Origin: Brevibacillus thermoruber 423
Lineage (GTDB): Bacteria > Bacillota > Bacilli > Brevibacillales > Brevibacillaceae
Assembly: GCF_000454065.1 (NCBI RefSeq)
Contig: NZ_KE695653.1
Location: 242,067-306,066, forward strand
Direction of reading: 5' to 3'
DNA length: 64,000 nt
Below, one piece after another: positions 25,313 to 34,248 of the stretch. A program made the position numbers and the translations under genes. The notes beneath the pieces are model-generated. The model was not told the origin of the DNA. It ran no database searches and was given only the letters and a program-made list of their open reading frames with translations. The stretch's first letter is position 1. Every line of letters begins with the position of its first letter.

Positions 25313-27037
25313 GTGAAAAAGTTCTGGACAAAAATCAGCGCGCTGGGTCTGGCCGGCGTTTTAAGCCTGTCCGCCTTCGCACCGGCGGGAAATGCCGCCA
25401 ACCGTCCAACCTCCATGTCGCCGAACGGCATGGTTACCTCGCCGCACTACCTGGCTACCGCCGCTGCACTGAAGACGCTGCAGGAGGGCGGAAACGCGGT
25501 AGATGCCGCGATCGCGGCGGCTTCCACGCTGACCGTCGTCTATCCCCACTACACCAGCATCGGCGGAGACAACTTCTGGCTGATCTACAACGCAAAAACG
25601 AAAGAACTGCGCGCCCTGAACGGCAGCGGCCGTGCCGGGGAGAAAGCGACCATCGAGTTCTACAAGAGCAAAGGGTACGATAAAATCCCGTCCCGCGGTT
25701 ACCTGGCCGCCAACACCGTCCCCGGAGTCGTTTCCGGCTGGTGGGAAGCGTACAACTACGCCCACAAGGAGATGAGCGGCAGCAAGATCCCGTGGAGCAA
25801 ACTGCTGGAGCCGGCGATCGAATACGCCGAAAAAGGCTATCCCGTCTCCCCCAACCAGGTGTACTGGACCAAGTACGCGACCGATCCGACCGACAACGAA
25901 CTGAAAAATCTGCAGCGCTTCGAAGAGTTCCGCAAAATCTACCTGAAGCCCAACGGCGAACCGTACCAGGCCGGCGAAATCATGAAGCAAAAAGACCTGG
26001 CGGAAACCTTGAAAGTGATCGCCAAAAAAGGGGCGGACGGATTCTACAAAGGCGAAATCGCCAAGAAAATCGTCGACGACGTGCAGAAAAACGGCGGCCT
26101 GCTCACCCTGAAAGACTTTGAAACACACACCGCCACGTGGGCAAAGCCGATTTCCGTCGACTACCGCGGGTACAAGGCGTACAACGTGCCGCCCAACTCG
26201 CAAGGGATGGCCTCGCTCTCCATTCTCAACATCCTGAACAACTTCGATCTGAAGAGCATGGGCGAAGGCACCCCCGACTACTACCACGTGATTGTGGAAG
26301 CGACCAAGCAAGCCTTTGCCGACCGTGACAAATGGCTGACCGACCCCGAGTTTGCCGACATTCCGCTGGATTACCTGCTGTCCAAAGAGCACGGACAAGA
26401 ACTGGCCAAGCGGATCGACATGAAACAGGCAGCCAAAACCGTGGAGCCGCTCGATCCGAAGGGGGACACCGTCTGGCTCGGCGTCGTCGACAAGGACGGC
26501 AACGCCGTTTCGATGATTCAAAGCCACTACTTCGACTGGGGCTCCGGCATCGTCGCCAAAGGCACCGGCGTACTGCTGCAAAACCGCGGCAGCTACTTCT
26601 CCCTGGATCCGAACCACATCAACCGGTTGGAGCCGGGCAAGCGCACCTTCAACACCATCAATCCGGCGATGCTGTTTAAAGGAGACAAGCCCTACCTCCT
26701 CTACGGAACCCAAGGCGGGGAAGGACAGCCTCAGACCCAGGCCGCCCTGGTGACCCGCATCGTCGATTTCGGCTTCAGCGTACAGGACGCGATCGAAGCG
26801 CCGAGATGGCTGCACGGACGCAACTGGGGCGCTTCTTCCAACAACCTCAAGGTGGAAAGCCGGATTCCGCAGGACGTCCTGGACGAACTGATCAAACGCG
26901 GTCACCCGGTCGAGAAACTGGAAGCCGCCTACACGGATCAAATGGGCCAATCCGGGGCGATTCTGATCGATCCCGTCACCAACGTGAAGTTTGGCGGCGC
27001 CGATCCGCGCGGAGAAGGAGCAGCACTCGGATATTGA
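25313..27037 (+). CDS. Secreted gamma-glutamyltransferase-family Ntn-hydrolase
   Basis: The 574-residue exported enzyme has a signal peptide (VKKFWTKISALGLAGVLSLSAFAPAGNAA). Next are the GGT opening AALKTLQEGGNAVDAAIAAA and ...SIGGDNFWLIY, and the ANTVPGVVSGWWEAY substrate region. The autoprocessing/catalytic Thr is in GDTVWLGVVDKDGNAVS (~residue 384), followed by NRGSYFSLDPNHINRLEPGKRTFNTINPAM and GTQGGEGQPQTQ. The family cleaves gamma-glutamyl amides such as glutathione and poly-gamma-glutamate. Here TTHYS is replaced by TVWLG, so the substrate may differ from classical GGT. The GTG start has AAAGGAGG seven bases upstream. It is preceded by a c-di-GMP riboswitch and followed by a chemoreceptor gene. 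Confidence 0.92.
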   Translation: MKKFWTKISALGLAGVLSLSAFAPAGNAANRPTSMSPNGMVTSPHYLATAAALKTLQEGGNAVDAAIAAASTLTVVYPHYTSIGGDNFWLIYNAKTKELRALNGSGRAGEKATIEFYKSKGYDKIPSRGYLAANTVPGVVSGWWEAYNYAHKEMSGSKIPWSKLLEPAIEYAEKGYPVSPNQVYWTKYATDPTDNELKNLQRFEEFRKIYLKPNGEPYQAGEIMKQKDLAETLKVIAKKGADGFYKGEIAKKIVDDVQKNGGLLTLKDFETHTATWAKPISVDYRGYKAYNVPPNSQGMASLSILNILNNFDLKSMGEGTPDYYHVIVEATKQAFADRDKWLTDPEFADIPLDYLLSKEHGQELAKRIDMKQAAKTVEPLDPKGDTVWLGVVDKDGNAVSMIQSHYFDWGSGIVAKGTGVLLQNRGSYFSLDPNHINRLEPGKRTFNTINPAMLFKGDKPYLLYGTQGGEGQPQTQAALVTRIVDFGFSVQDAIEAPRWLHGRNWGASSNNLKVESRIPQDVLDELIKRGHPVEKLEAAYTDQMGQSGAILIDPVTNVKFGGADPRGEGAALGY

Positions 27038-27044
27038 TTCACTC

Positions 27045-27074
27045 CAGACTGCCGGGAATGTTCCCGGCAGTCTG
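27045..27074 (+). terminator. Hairpin between the GGT and chemoreceptor genes
   Basis: CAGACTGCCGGGAA and TTCCCGGCAGTCTG form a 14-bp stem (27045-27058 / 27061-27074). The downstream U-tract is weak (AATGCTTTC), so it may be a partial terminator or an mRNA 3' stabiliser, with some read-through into the chemoreceptor gene. Confidence 0.55.
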
Positions 27075-27132
27075 AATGCTTTCACGCTTCAGACGTTCGA
27101 ACAGGCCTCATCATAAAAGGAGGAATTCCCTC

Positions 27133-29121
27133 GTGTTTGTCTTCGGCAAACTTCGAAACAAACTCATTGTTTGGTTTCTTGTCGTAGCGATCATTCCACT
27201 CATCGGCACCTCCCTGTACATCACCACCAGCAGTTCGGCAATCATCACGGACAAGCAGCGGCAGTCCTACATCGACCTCGCCCAAAGCACCGCCGTCGCG
27301 ATGGATCAATACCTGGACAGACGGATGACGGAGGTTCAGGTGCTGGCCCGCTCGTCGGACATCCAATCGACGGACGCTGCCGCGAAAAACCTGTTCATCC
27401 GCTCGTTCACCGAGGAAATGAAGATCTTCGACGGCAACACCTTCATCTCTCCGGACGGGAAAGTGTCCGCCGACACGTTTCCGAAAAGCGTCGGCATCGA
27501 CTTGTCCGAACGACCGTTTTTCAAGGACGGGATGGCCGGAAAATCCAGCTATTCCGATATCGTGATCGCCAAGACGACCGGCAAGCGATCCATCGTCGTC
27601 GCCTCCCCCGTCAAGAGCCAAAGCGGCCAAATTCTCGGCGTCCTGACCGGTCTCGTCAACGTTGACCAGTTTACCGATACCTTCCTGCAAAATCTCAACC
27701 TGGGCAGCGGCGGGTACGCCATTCTCGTGGACAACAAAGGGCTGATTCAAGCCCATCCCAACAAAGAGCTGATCGGCAAAGCGGTGGATGAAGCCGGCCT
27801 GCCGCAGGGGTTGGCCGAGATCCTCAAGAAAGGCGGCAGCGAGACGGCCTCCTATACCTACAGCGACGCCGGCAGCGAGTACATGGTCGCCTATGCGCCT
27901 ATTGCGAAAACGAAGTACGGCTTGTTCCTGCATATCCCCGTCCAATCCATTACGTCGGCCGTGACCGCTCTCAACAGCAACATCGCCGTCATTGTGGTCA
28001 TCGTCAGCGCTCTTGTGATCGCGATCGCATTCGCCGTGTCGCTCCGGATCACGCGGCCGATCAAGGAAGTGGCCACCGTGACCAAACGCATCTCCGATGG
28101 AGAACTGACGGTGGAGCCGCTCCGCATCCGCACGCAGGATGAAATCGGCCAACTGTCCCGGGCCGTAAACGCCATGGTGGAAAATCTGCGCACCATCATC
28201 CAGCAGGTGAACGCCAGCGCCGAAAATTTGGCTGCGTCCGCGGAAGAGCTGACCGTAAACGCCGAACACACGAGCAAGGCCACCGAGCAGATCGCCACGA
28301 CCATCCAGGAGGTGGCGTACGGCGCGGAGCGGCAGGTGCAAAGCGTGGAGGAAAGCGTCCGCGCGATCCAGGAGGTGTCCTCCGGGGTTCAGCAAATTGC
28401 CGCCAGTGCGGAAAACGCGGCAGATTCCGCCCTCAGGGCTTCGCAAATCGCGATCGACGGCAACCAGACCATCCAAACCGTCGCGCAGCAAATGCAGTCC
28501 ATCAACGAGACGGTCAACCAGATCGCCCGCATCGTCAAACGGCTGGGTGACAGTTCCCAGGAGATCGGTCAAATCGTCCAGGTGATCACCGACATCGCCG
28601 AGCAGACCAACCTGTTGTCGCTCAATGCCGCCATCGAAGCGGCGCGGGCCGGCGAACAGGGACGGGGATTTGCCGTCGTGGCGAACGAAGTCCGCAAACT
28701 GGCGGAACAATCGGCCCAGTCCGCCCAGCAGATCGAACAGCTCATTCTGGCCATCCAGCAGGAATCGGACCTGGCCGTTCAATCCATGGAAAAAGGGACA
28801 AAAGAAGTGGCGCTCGGGATCGAGGTCGTCAACGAAGCCGGCAAGTCGTTTGAACAGATTCAGGATTCCGTGACCCACACGGCCGACCAGATCCAGAAAG
28901 TAAAAGACCACTCCCGCCAGATGACCGCAGGTACGGAACAGGTCGTCCAGTTGGTCACCCAAATCGCCGAAGTGGCGGAAAATTCCGCAGAAGGAACGCA
29001 AAGCGTCTCCGCCGCCACCGAGGAGCAGTTGGCCTCCATGGAGGAAGTCACTTCTTCCGCCAGCTCGCTGGCGAGAATCGCCGAAGAACTGCAGGCCCAC
29101 GTCAAACGCTTCAAGATATAA
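27133..29121 (+). CDS. Methyl-accepting chemotaxis protein (dCACHE-HAMP-MA)
   Basis: This is a 662-residue transmembrane chemoreceptor. Helix 1 is at residues ~10-30 ([20 protein letters not shown]). A periplasmic double-CACHE sensor domain (~35-280) follows, containing [34 protein letters not shown]. Helix 2 ([21 protein letters not shown]) leads to a HAMP domain ([19 protein letters not shown]) and a long cytoplasmic coiled coil. The hairpin-tip signature is [38 protein letters not shown]. The GTG at 27133 has AAAGGAGG at proper spacing; an in-frame ATG further upstream lacks one. It lies directly downstream of the riboswitch-controlled enzyme. dCACHE receptors commonly sense amino acids, so a link to products of that enzyme is plausible. 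Confidence 0.95.
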   Translation: MFVFGKLRNKLIVWFLVVAIIPLIGTSLYITTSSSAIITDKQRQSYIDLAQSTAVAMDQYLDRRMTEVQVLARSSDIQSTDAAAKNLFIRSFTEEMKIFDGNTFISPDGKVSADTFPKSVGIDLSERPFFKDGMAGKSSYSDIVIAKTTGKRSIVVASPVKSQSGQILGVLTGLVNVDQFTDTFLQNLNLGSGGYAILVDNKGLIQAHPNKELIGKAVDEAGLPQGLAEILKKGGSETASYTYSDAGSEYMVAYAPIAKTKYGLFLHIPVQSITSAVTALNSNIAVIVVIVSALVIAIAFAVSLRITRPIKEVATVTKRISDGELTVEPLRIRTQDEIGQLSRAVNAMVENLRTIIQQVNASAENLAASAEELTVNAEHTSKATEQIATTIQEVAYGAERQVQSVEESVRAIQEVSSGVQQIAASAENAADSALRASQIAIDGNQTIQTVAQQMQSINETVNQIARIVKRLGDSSQEIGQIVQVITDIAEQTNLLSLNAAIEAARAGEQGRGFAVVANEVRKLAEQSAQSAQQIEQLILAIQQESDLAVQSMEKGTKEVALGIEVVNEAGKSFEQIQDSVTHTADQIQKVKDHSRQMTAGTEQVVQLVTQIAEVAENSAEGTQSVSAATEEQLASMEEVTSSASSLARIAEELQAHVKRFKI

Positions 29122-29135
29122 GCAAAACGGAAAAA

Positions 29136-29160
29136 GGCACCCGTGCAGCGGTGCCTTTTT
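29136..29160 (+). terminator. Terminator of the chemoreceptor gene
   Basis: GGCACC-CGTGCAGC-GGTGCC followed by TTTTT, 15 bases after the stop. Confidence 0.92.
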
Positions 29161-29190
29161 CTGCTCCCCGGCTGTCCCGACGCAAACCGC

Positions 29191-29216
29191 GGCCGTGAGG
29201 ACAATTCCTCACGGCC
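29191..29216. terminator. Hairpin after ugpQ
   Basis: GGCCGTGAGGA and TCCTCACGGCC form a perfect 11-bp stem 15-40 bases past the ugpQ stop. No T-run follows on the minus strand, so it may act as a 3' stabiliser; the plus-strand terminator next to it serves the chemoreceptor gene. Confidence 0.5.
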
Positions 29217-29231
29217 ACTGTGATTCGATGC

Positions 29232-29951
29232 TCAGCGAAGGGCCAGCATCCGGTCCGGATGGTTGGTGCAGATTTGCACCTGCGGATGCCACTTCATGAT
29301 CGTGCGAATCGCCTCCGGGTCGTCCACCGTCCAGGCGATGACGCCAAACCCCTGGTCGATCGCCTCGCAGGCCAACTCCCGGGTGAGAAACGGATAGGAC
29401 ATGGAGAGCATGTCCGCTCCCGCCTGCCGCAGTTGTTCCAGGATCATGACCGGCCGTCCGTATACGATCAGCCCGGTCTTGACCTCGGCGTCCAGCCGCC
29501 GCACCTGCCGGATGAGCTCGTGGTCAAACGAGGTGAGGTACACATCCCGCTTCATCCCGTGCCGATCCAGCAGCGTCAGCACGCGTTCCGCCAGTCCGGG
29601 ATGCATGTCGGCCGCCGTTTTCAGCTCAATGTTCAGCGTGCACCGTCCCTTCGCGGCAGCCAGCACCTCTTCCAGCGCGGGAATCCGCTCGCCGGCAAAC
29701 CGCTCGTCAAACCAGCTCCCCGCGTCAAGCTGGCGCAGTTCCGCCAGCGTCAGATCCTGCACCCGTCCGCTGCCGTTGGTCGTCCTCTCCAGCGAAAAAT
29801 CGTGGAACAGGACCGGCACGCCGTCCTTGGAAAGCTGTACGTCCACCTCAATCGCGCGAATGGCCGGTTCCGCCAGCGCGAACCGAATGGCCGTCATGGT
29901 GTTTTCGGGCGCCTTGCCCGACCAGCCGCGATGCGCCATGCAGACGTTCAT
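29232..29951 (-). CDS. ugpQ: Glycerophosphodiester phosphodiesterase
   Basis: The enzyme hydrolyses glycerophosphodiesters to glycerol-3-phosphate plus alcohol. The 239-residue product starts with the GDPD signature AHRGWSGKAPENTMTAIRFAL (catalytic His, metal-binding Glu). It continues with IEVDVQLSKDGVPVLFHDFSLERTTNGSG (Asp/His pair), LNIELKT, and ends GVIAWTVDDPEAIRTI...TNHPD. There is no signal peptide, so it is cytoplasmic. It is the last gene of the glpP-ugp operon, 14 bases after ugpB. Placement next to a Ugp importer supports import of whole diesters followed by intracellular cleavage. Confidence 0.94.
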   Translation of the reverse strand: MNVCMAHRGWSGKAPENTMTAIRFALAEPAIRAIEVDVQLSKDGVPVLFHDFSLERTTNGSGRVQDLTLAELRQLDAGSWFDERFAGERIPALEEVLAAAKGRCTLNIELKTAADMHPGLAERVLTLLDRHGMKRDVYLTSFDHELIRQVRRLDAEVKTGLIVYGRPVMILEQLRQAGADMLSMSYPFLTRELACEAIDQGFGVIAWTVDDPEAIRTIMKWHPQVQICTNHPDRMLALR

Positions 29952-29965
29952 GCAACGTCACCTCG

Positions 29966-31294
29966 CTACTTTTTCAGCAGTTTCTCTCCTTTTTCCACAA
30001 CCTTGGCAATCGCTTCGTCTACGGTCGCCTGTTTCAGCACGGCCCGCTGGATCTCCGTCATGATGACTTCCTGCAGTTCCTTATAGCCGGGGACCATCGG
30101 ACGCGGTTGGGCGTACTCCAGTTGTTTGACCGCCACCTGGAAGTTCGGCTCTTTCTGGTATGCTGCTTTCATCTCGTCCGACTCGACCGCTTCCTTCGTC
30201 ACCGGCATGTACCCGGTTTCCAGCGACCAACGAATCGTCTGCGGGGTGTCCGTCATCCATTTGATGAATTCCCATGCCGCCTTTTTCTCCTCATCCGAAG
30301 ACTTGGCGAGCATCACCAGGTTGGCGCCGCCAGTCGGTACCCCGTAACGCTTGTTGGCCGGCAGGAAAGCCGCCCCTACTTCAAACGTGGCGTTCTCCTT
30401 GAGCGCGTGCAGGTCTCCGGTCGATGTAAAGATCATGGCCACCTGCTGGTTGAGGAAATCCTGCTTGGCCACGTCCCAGGCGTTGTATTTTTCGCCCGGC
30501 GGAGCCTTCATCACACCTTCCTGCAGCAGGCTGCTCCAGAACTCCAGCGGCGCTTTTCCCGCTTCGTTGTCGAGCGCCACGCTCTTGCCGTCTTCGCTCA
30601 GGATGTTTCCGCCGCTCTCAAAGACCAGCGCTTCGTAGAACCAGATGTCGATCGGCGTGGAGAAGCCGTAGGTCGTCGTCTTGCCCCCCTCTTTTTTGGT
30701 CAGGGCCTTGGCGTACCGGCGCAGTTCCTCCCAGGTCTTCGGACCGTCGGGATCCAACCCGGCCGCTTTCAGCTTGTTGCGATTGACGTACAAGAGCGGG
30801 GTGGAACGGTTGAACGGCACGGCGTACAGCTTGTCGTTCCAGTAGGAGTTGCCCATCAGGCCGGGAATGTATTTGTCTTCCTCCCCGTTCGCGTAGGGCC
30901 CCAGGTCCTGCAGCACCTTGGCGTCGGCAAACGCGCCCACCGAAGCGATCTCCACCATCGTCACGTCGGGCTGGTTTCCGGCTGAGACGGCGGCCAGCAC
31001 CTTGGCGTGGTTTTCATAGTAGCTGCCTTGATAGGACGGCTTGACGACGATGCCTTTGTGCGTGTCGTTGAATTGTTTGACCATCTCTTCGATCACTTCG
31101 CCGTTGCGGCCGCCCAGCGCGTACCAAAAGTCGATTTCCACGGGCTTTCCGGCATCGGCTGTCTGCTGCTGGCCGCCGCTTCCGGAACCGGACTTCTGTC
31201 CGCCAGCCGCCTCCTGCTTGCCGCTGCACCCGGCCAGTACGGCCGTCACGGTCAAAACGCACGCCAGTATGGATACTCGAACCTTTTTCACCAT
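29966..31294 (-). CDS. ugpB: ABC transporter solute-binding lipoprotein, glycerol-3-phosphate/diester type
   Basis: The 442-residue lipoprotein (MVKKVRVSILACVLTVTAVLAGC, lipobox at LAGC) is followed by a Ser/Gly/Gln linker. The family-1 sugar-type binding protein fold has EIDFWYALGGRNGEVIEEMVKQFN, GIVVKPSYQGSYYENHAKVLAAVSAGNQPDV, and the C-terminal PRPMVPGYKELQEVIMTEIQRAVL motif. This resembles E. coli UgpB (notably 'WYALGG' and 'YQGSY'). It delivers substrate to UgpA/UgpE. The start ATG has AAAGGAGG upstream. Substrate assignment rests on UgpB-like segments plus the ugpQ and glpP neighbours; a sugar substrate is less likely. Confidence 0.9.
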   Translation of the reverse strand: MVKKVRVSILACVLTVTAVLAGCSGKQEAAGGQKSGSGSGGQQQTADAGKPVEIDFWYALGGRNGEVIEEMVKQFNDTHKGIVVKPSYQGSYYENHAKVLAAVSAGNQPDVTMVEIASVGAFADAKVLQDLGPYANGEEDKYIPGLMGNSYWNDKLYAVPFNRSTPLLYVNRNKLKAAGLDPDGPKTWEELRRYAKALTKKEGGKTTTYGFSTPIDIWFYEALVFESGGNILSEDGKSVALDNEAGKAPLEFWSSLLQEGVMKAPPGEKYNAWDVAKQDFLNQQVAMIFTSTGDLHALKENATFEVGAAFLPANKRYGVPTGGANLVMLAKSSDEEKKAAWEFIKWMTDTPQTIRWSLETGYMPVTKEAVESDEMKAAYQKEPNFQVAVKQLEYAQPRPMVPGYKELQEVIMTEIQRAVLKQATVDEAIAKVVEKGEKLLKK

Positions 31295-31339
31295 GCATAC
31301 CTCCTTTTTCTGATCGGGAAGAAACGCGGGTGTTCCCCT

Positions 31340-32167
31340 TTATTTGGATGAATAGACAAATGCGCTGATGATGTGCCGCTGGGCGATGAAAAAGATGGCC
31401 AGGACCGGCAGCACGAGGATCATGTTGCCCGCCATAATGACGTTCCAGAGCTTGCCGCCTTCCGCCGCCTTCAGCATGGAGATGCCGATCGGCAGCGTCC
31501 GCACGGCGTCGCTGTTGGTCATGATCAGCGGCCAGAAGTAGTCGTTCCAGTGATAGATGAAGCTGAACAGCCCGAACGTGACCAGCACCGGCTTGGCCAT
31601 CGGCACCATGATCGTCCACATGATGGTCCACTCGGAGGCATTGTCCAGCCGGGCGGCTTCGATCACCTCGTCGGGCACCTGCATGAAACACTGGCGGAGC
31701 AAAAAGATTCCAAAGGCGCTCGCCCCGTACGGCAGAATCAGCGCCCACAGCGTATTCACCAGCCCCCACTGGCTCATTTCCACATACACCGGCAAAAAGA
31801 CCACCTGGGGGGGAATCATCAAAGCAATCAGGGTCAGGCCAAACAGCAGATTCCGCCCGCGAAACCGGTAGCGGGCAAAGGCGTACGCGGCCGGCACGCC
31901 GGTCAAGAGCTGCAGGACGAGAATGCCCGCCGCCACGAGAAAGCTGTTCCAGACGTAGGTGAGAAACGGGCCGGATTCCCACGCGATGCGGAAGTTCTCC
32001 AACTGCCACGACTCCGGCCACCAGGTGGGCGGGAACCGGTACACCTCCGGCATCGTCTTGAACGCGGTCACAAACATCCAGAGAAACGGAAACACAAAGA
32101 TCAGGGAAACGACGGCGAGAAGCCCCCACTCCACCACTTTCCACGCCGCACGTCCCGCATGTCTCAT
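31340..32167 (-). CDS. ugpE: ABC transporter permease, UgpE type
   Basis: The 275-residue MalG-type permease has six transmembrane segments and the EAA loop 'EVIEAARLDNASEWTIMWTIMVPMAKPVLVT' (residues ~175-205), which contacts the ATPase. The N-terminus KVVEWGLLAVVSLIFVFPFLWMFVTAFK is typical. Its ATG has GGAGGAGG upstream. It lies between ugpA and ugpB in the operon and would pair with UgpA as a heterodimeric channel. Confidence 0.92.
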   Translation of the reverse strand: MRHAGRAAWKVVEWGLLAVVSLIFVFPFLWMFVTAFKTMPEVYRFPPTWWPESWQLENFRIAWESGPFLTYVWNSFLVAAGILVLQLLTGVPAAYAFARYRFRGRNLLFGLTLIALMIPPQVVFLPVYVEMSQWGLVNTLWALILPYGASAFGIFLLRQCFMQVPDEVIEAARLDNASEWTIMWTIMVPMAKPVLVTFGLFSFIYHWNDYFWPLIMTNSDAVRTLPIGISMLKAAEGGKLWNVIMAGNMILVLPVLAIFFIAQRHIISAFVYSSK

Positions 32168-32236
32168 ACAACCTCCTCCTTCCTCCCGGCGATCCTGTTC
32201 GAATCCGCCGTTATGCCCGGCCGGATCAGGGGCCCG

Positions 32237-33181
32237 TCAGCGGTAGTGGACCCGTTTTCCCATCAGGCGGAAATGCAGCAGCGTCAGCAATCCGACCATC
32301 CCCAGCAGGACGACGGACGCGGCGGAAGCGATGCCGCCGTTGTAGAAATCCATGCCCTGCTCGTAAATGTAGAAGACCAGCATGTTGGTGCTGTTGACCG
32401 GACCGCCCTGGGTCATGATGTAGATCGTGTCAAACACCTGAAACGATGAGATCGTGTTGATCACCAGCAAAAAGAACAGCGTGGGCGACAGCATCGGAAC
32501 CGTGATGCTGACCAGGGTGCGCCACCACGGAGAGCGATCCAGGGCGGCCGCCTCGTATATGTCGCGGGGAATGCTTTGCAGCCCGGCGATGAAGACCACC
32601 GTGTTGTAGCCGACCCCTTTCCAGAGGCTTACCACGATCAGCGACACCAGCGCGCTTTTCGTGTCGGTCAGCCAGGTGTACGCCGGCAGTCCGACGAATT
32701 CCAACAGGGCGTTGAGCAGGCCGTACTGCGGGTCCATCAGCCACATCCAGAGCATCGCGACCGAGACGAGCGAGACGATGTGAGGGCTGAACACGGCCGC
32801 CTGCACCAGACCGTACACCCTGGCCCTGCGGTTGAGCCACAGCGCCAGGAAAAAGGCGATGACGATGCCGAGCCCCACCGTGGCGAGCGTGTACATGAAG
32901 GTGTTGGCGAGCACCTGACGAAAATCGGCGTCTTCCCACAGAGCGGCAAAGTTGTCCAGCCCCACCCACTCGATCTCCTCCAGGTTGAGCAGCGACCAGT
33001 CGTGAAAGGACAAGTAGATCACATACGCGATCGGAAAGAAGAAGAAGACGGCAAAGAACAGCAGGGCCGGCGCGATGTACAGGTACGGACGAATCCGCTC
33101 GGCGATGACAAACCGGGCCGCCGGCAGCGCCCCCGCCGATTGCGCGTTCGCCACTTCTTGGACGGCAACGGCTTTGCGCAT
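32237..33181 (-). CDS. ugpA: ABC transporter permease, UgpA type
   Basis: The 314-residue MalF/UgpA-type permease has an extended hydrophilic N-terminus, then six helices (from YLYIAPALLFFAVFFFFPIAYVIYLSF). The EAA loop SIPRDIYEAAALDRSPWWRTLVSITVPMLSPT is at residues ~210-240. Its start ATG overlaps the ugpC stop (TGATG), and GGGAGGAG precedes it, so translation is coupled. In the Ugp system it forms the translocation pore with UgpE. Confidence 0.92.
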   Translation of the reverse strand: MRKAVAVQEVANAQSAGALPAARFVIAERIRPYLYIAPALLFFAVFFFFPIAYVIYLSFHDWSLLNLEEIEWVGLDNFAALWEDADFRQVLANTFMYTLATVGLGIVIAFFLALWLNRRARVYGLVQAAVFSPHIVSLVSVAMLWMWLMDPQYGLLNALLEFVGLPAYTWLTDTKSALVSLIVVSLWKGVGYNTVVFIAGLQSIPRDIYEAAALDRSPWWRTLVSITVPMLSPTLFFLLVINTISSFQVFDTIYIMTQGGPVNSTNMLVFYIYEQGMDFYNGGIASAASVVLLGMVGLLTLLHFRLMGKRVHYR

Positions 33182-34248
33182 CAGACCACTCCTCCCGCCA
33201 GCGAATGGTTCCGCGTCCGTCCCTCCAGCCGTCCCAGCCGTTTCCCGGTCGCGCGGTCAAACACGTGGATGTGCGCCAAAGGCACCGACACCAGCACCCT
33301 CGCGCCGATCTCCGCCATCGTCTCCGTTTCCGCCTTGACCACGACGCGTCCTCTCTCCGTTTCCACGTGGTACAGCGCGTCCGAACCGAGAATTTCCCGT
33401 GAAACGATCGTGCCGCCGAGCGACCACGCCGCTTCCGCCGGGTCGGCCGACGCGCCGCCCGGCAGGAGGACCGCCATTTCCGGGCGAAACCCCCACAAGT
33501 GTTCGGCCCGCCCATCCGCCGGGACGACGTTCATCGCCGGCGAGCCGATAAACTGGGCGACGAACAGGTTGGCCGGCTCCCGGTACAGCTCCATCGGCGG
33601 CGCCACCTGCATGATCGTACCCTCGCTCATGACGACGATCTGGTCGCCCATCGTCATCGCTTCCACCTGGTCGTGGGTGACGTAGATAAAGGTGGTGCCG
33701 AGCCGTTTGTGCAGGCTGGTCAGCTCCACCCGCATCTGGTTGCGCAGCTTGGCGTCCAGGTTGGACAGCGGTTCATCCATCAGAAACACCTGCGGCTTTT
33801 TCACCATCGCGCGGGCCAGAGCGACGCGCTGCCGCTGTCCGCCGGAGAGCTCCGAGGGCTTCCGCTTGAGATACGGAGTCAGCCCGACCACCTCCGCGAT
33901 TTCTTCCACCATCGTTCGGCAGTCTTTTTTCGAGTACCCCCGGTTGCGCAGGCCGAACGCGATGTTGTCGTAGACATTCATCGTCGGATAGAGCGCGTAG
34001 TTTTGAAACACCATCGCCACGTCCCGTTTGCCGGGCGGCAGATGATTGACCGGTTGGTCGCCGATCAGGATTTCCCCGTCCGTGACGCTCTCCAGCCCGG
34101 CAATCATCCGCAGCGTGGTCGATTTTCCGCACCCTGACGGACCGACCAGCACGGTAAAGGAACCGTCCGGTATGACCAGGTCCAGCCCTTTGACCACCGT
34201 CTGGCTGTGAAATGTTTTGGTTACCTGCTTCAATATCACTCGTGCCAT
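33181..34248 (-). CDS. ugpC: ABC transporter ATP-binding protein, UgpC/MsmX type
   Basis: The 355-residue ATPase has Walker A GPSGCGKST (residues ~37-45), Q-loop MVFQNYALYPTMNVYDNIAFGL, signature LSGGQRQRVALARAM, Walker B VFLMDEPLSNLDAKLR, and H-loop YVTHDQVEAMTMGD. A TOBE/OB regulatory domain follows (residues ~240-355). Length and C-terminal domain are typical of the CUT1-type importers (MalK/UgpC). The gene overlaps the HAD gene by 13 bases upstream and abuts ugpA downstream, so the whole set is one tightly packed operon. Confidence 0.95.
   Translation of the reverse strand: MARVILKQVTKTFHSQTVVKGLDLVIPDGSFTVLVGPSGCGKSTTLRMIAGLESVTDGEILIGDQPVNHLPPGKRDVAMVFQNYALYPTMNVYDNIAFGLRNRGYSKKDCRTMVEEIAEVVGLTPYLKRKPSELSGGQRQRVALARAMVKKPQVFLMDEPLSNLDAKLRNQMRVELTSLHKRLGTTFIYVTHDQVEAMTMGDQIVVMSEGTIMQVAPPMELYREPANLFVAQFIGSPAMNVVPADGRAEHLWGFRPEMAVLLPGGASADPAEAAWSLGGTIVSREILGSDALYHVETERGRVVVKAETETMAEIGARVLVSVPLAHIHVFDRATGKRLGRLEGRTRNHSLAGGVV

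Noticed and set aside
27082-29100. A 672-codon open frame on the minus strand opposite the chemoreceptor gene
   Set aside because: The composition (runs of Leu/Gly/Asp/His) mirrors antisense of an MA domain; the plus-strand frame has unmistakable CACHE, HAMP and MA motifs.
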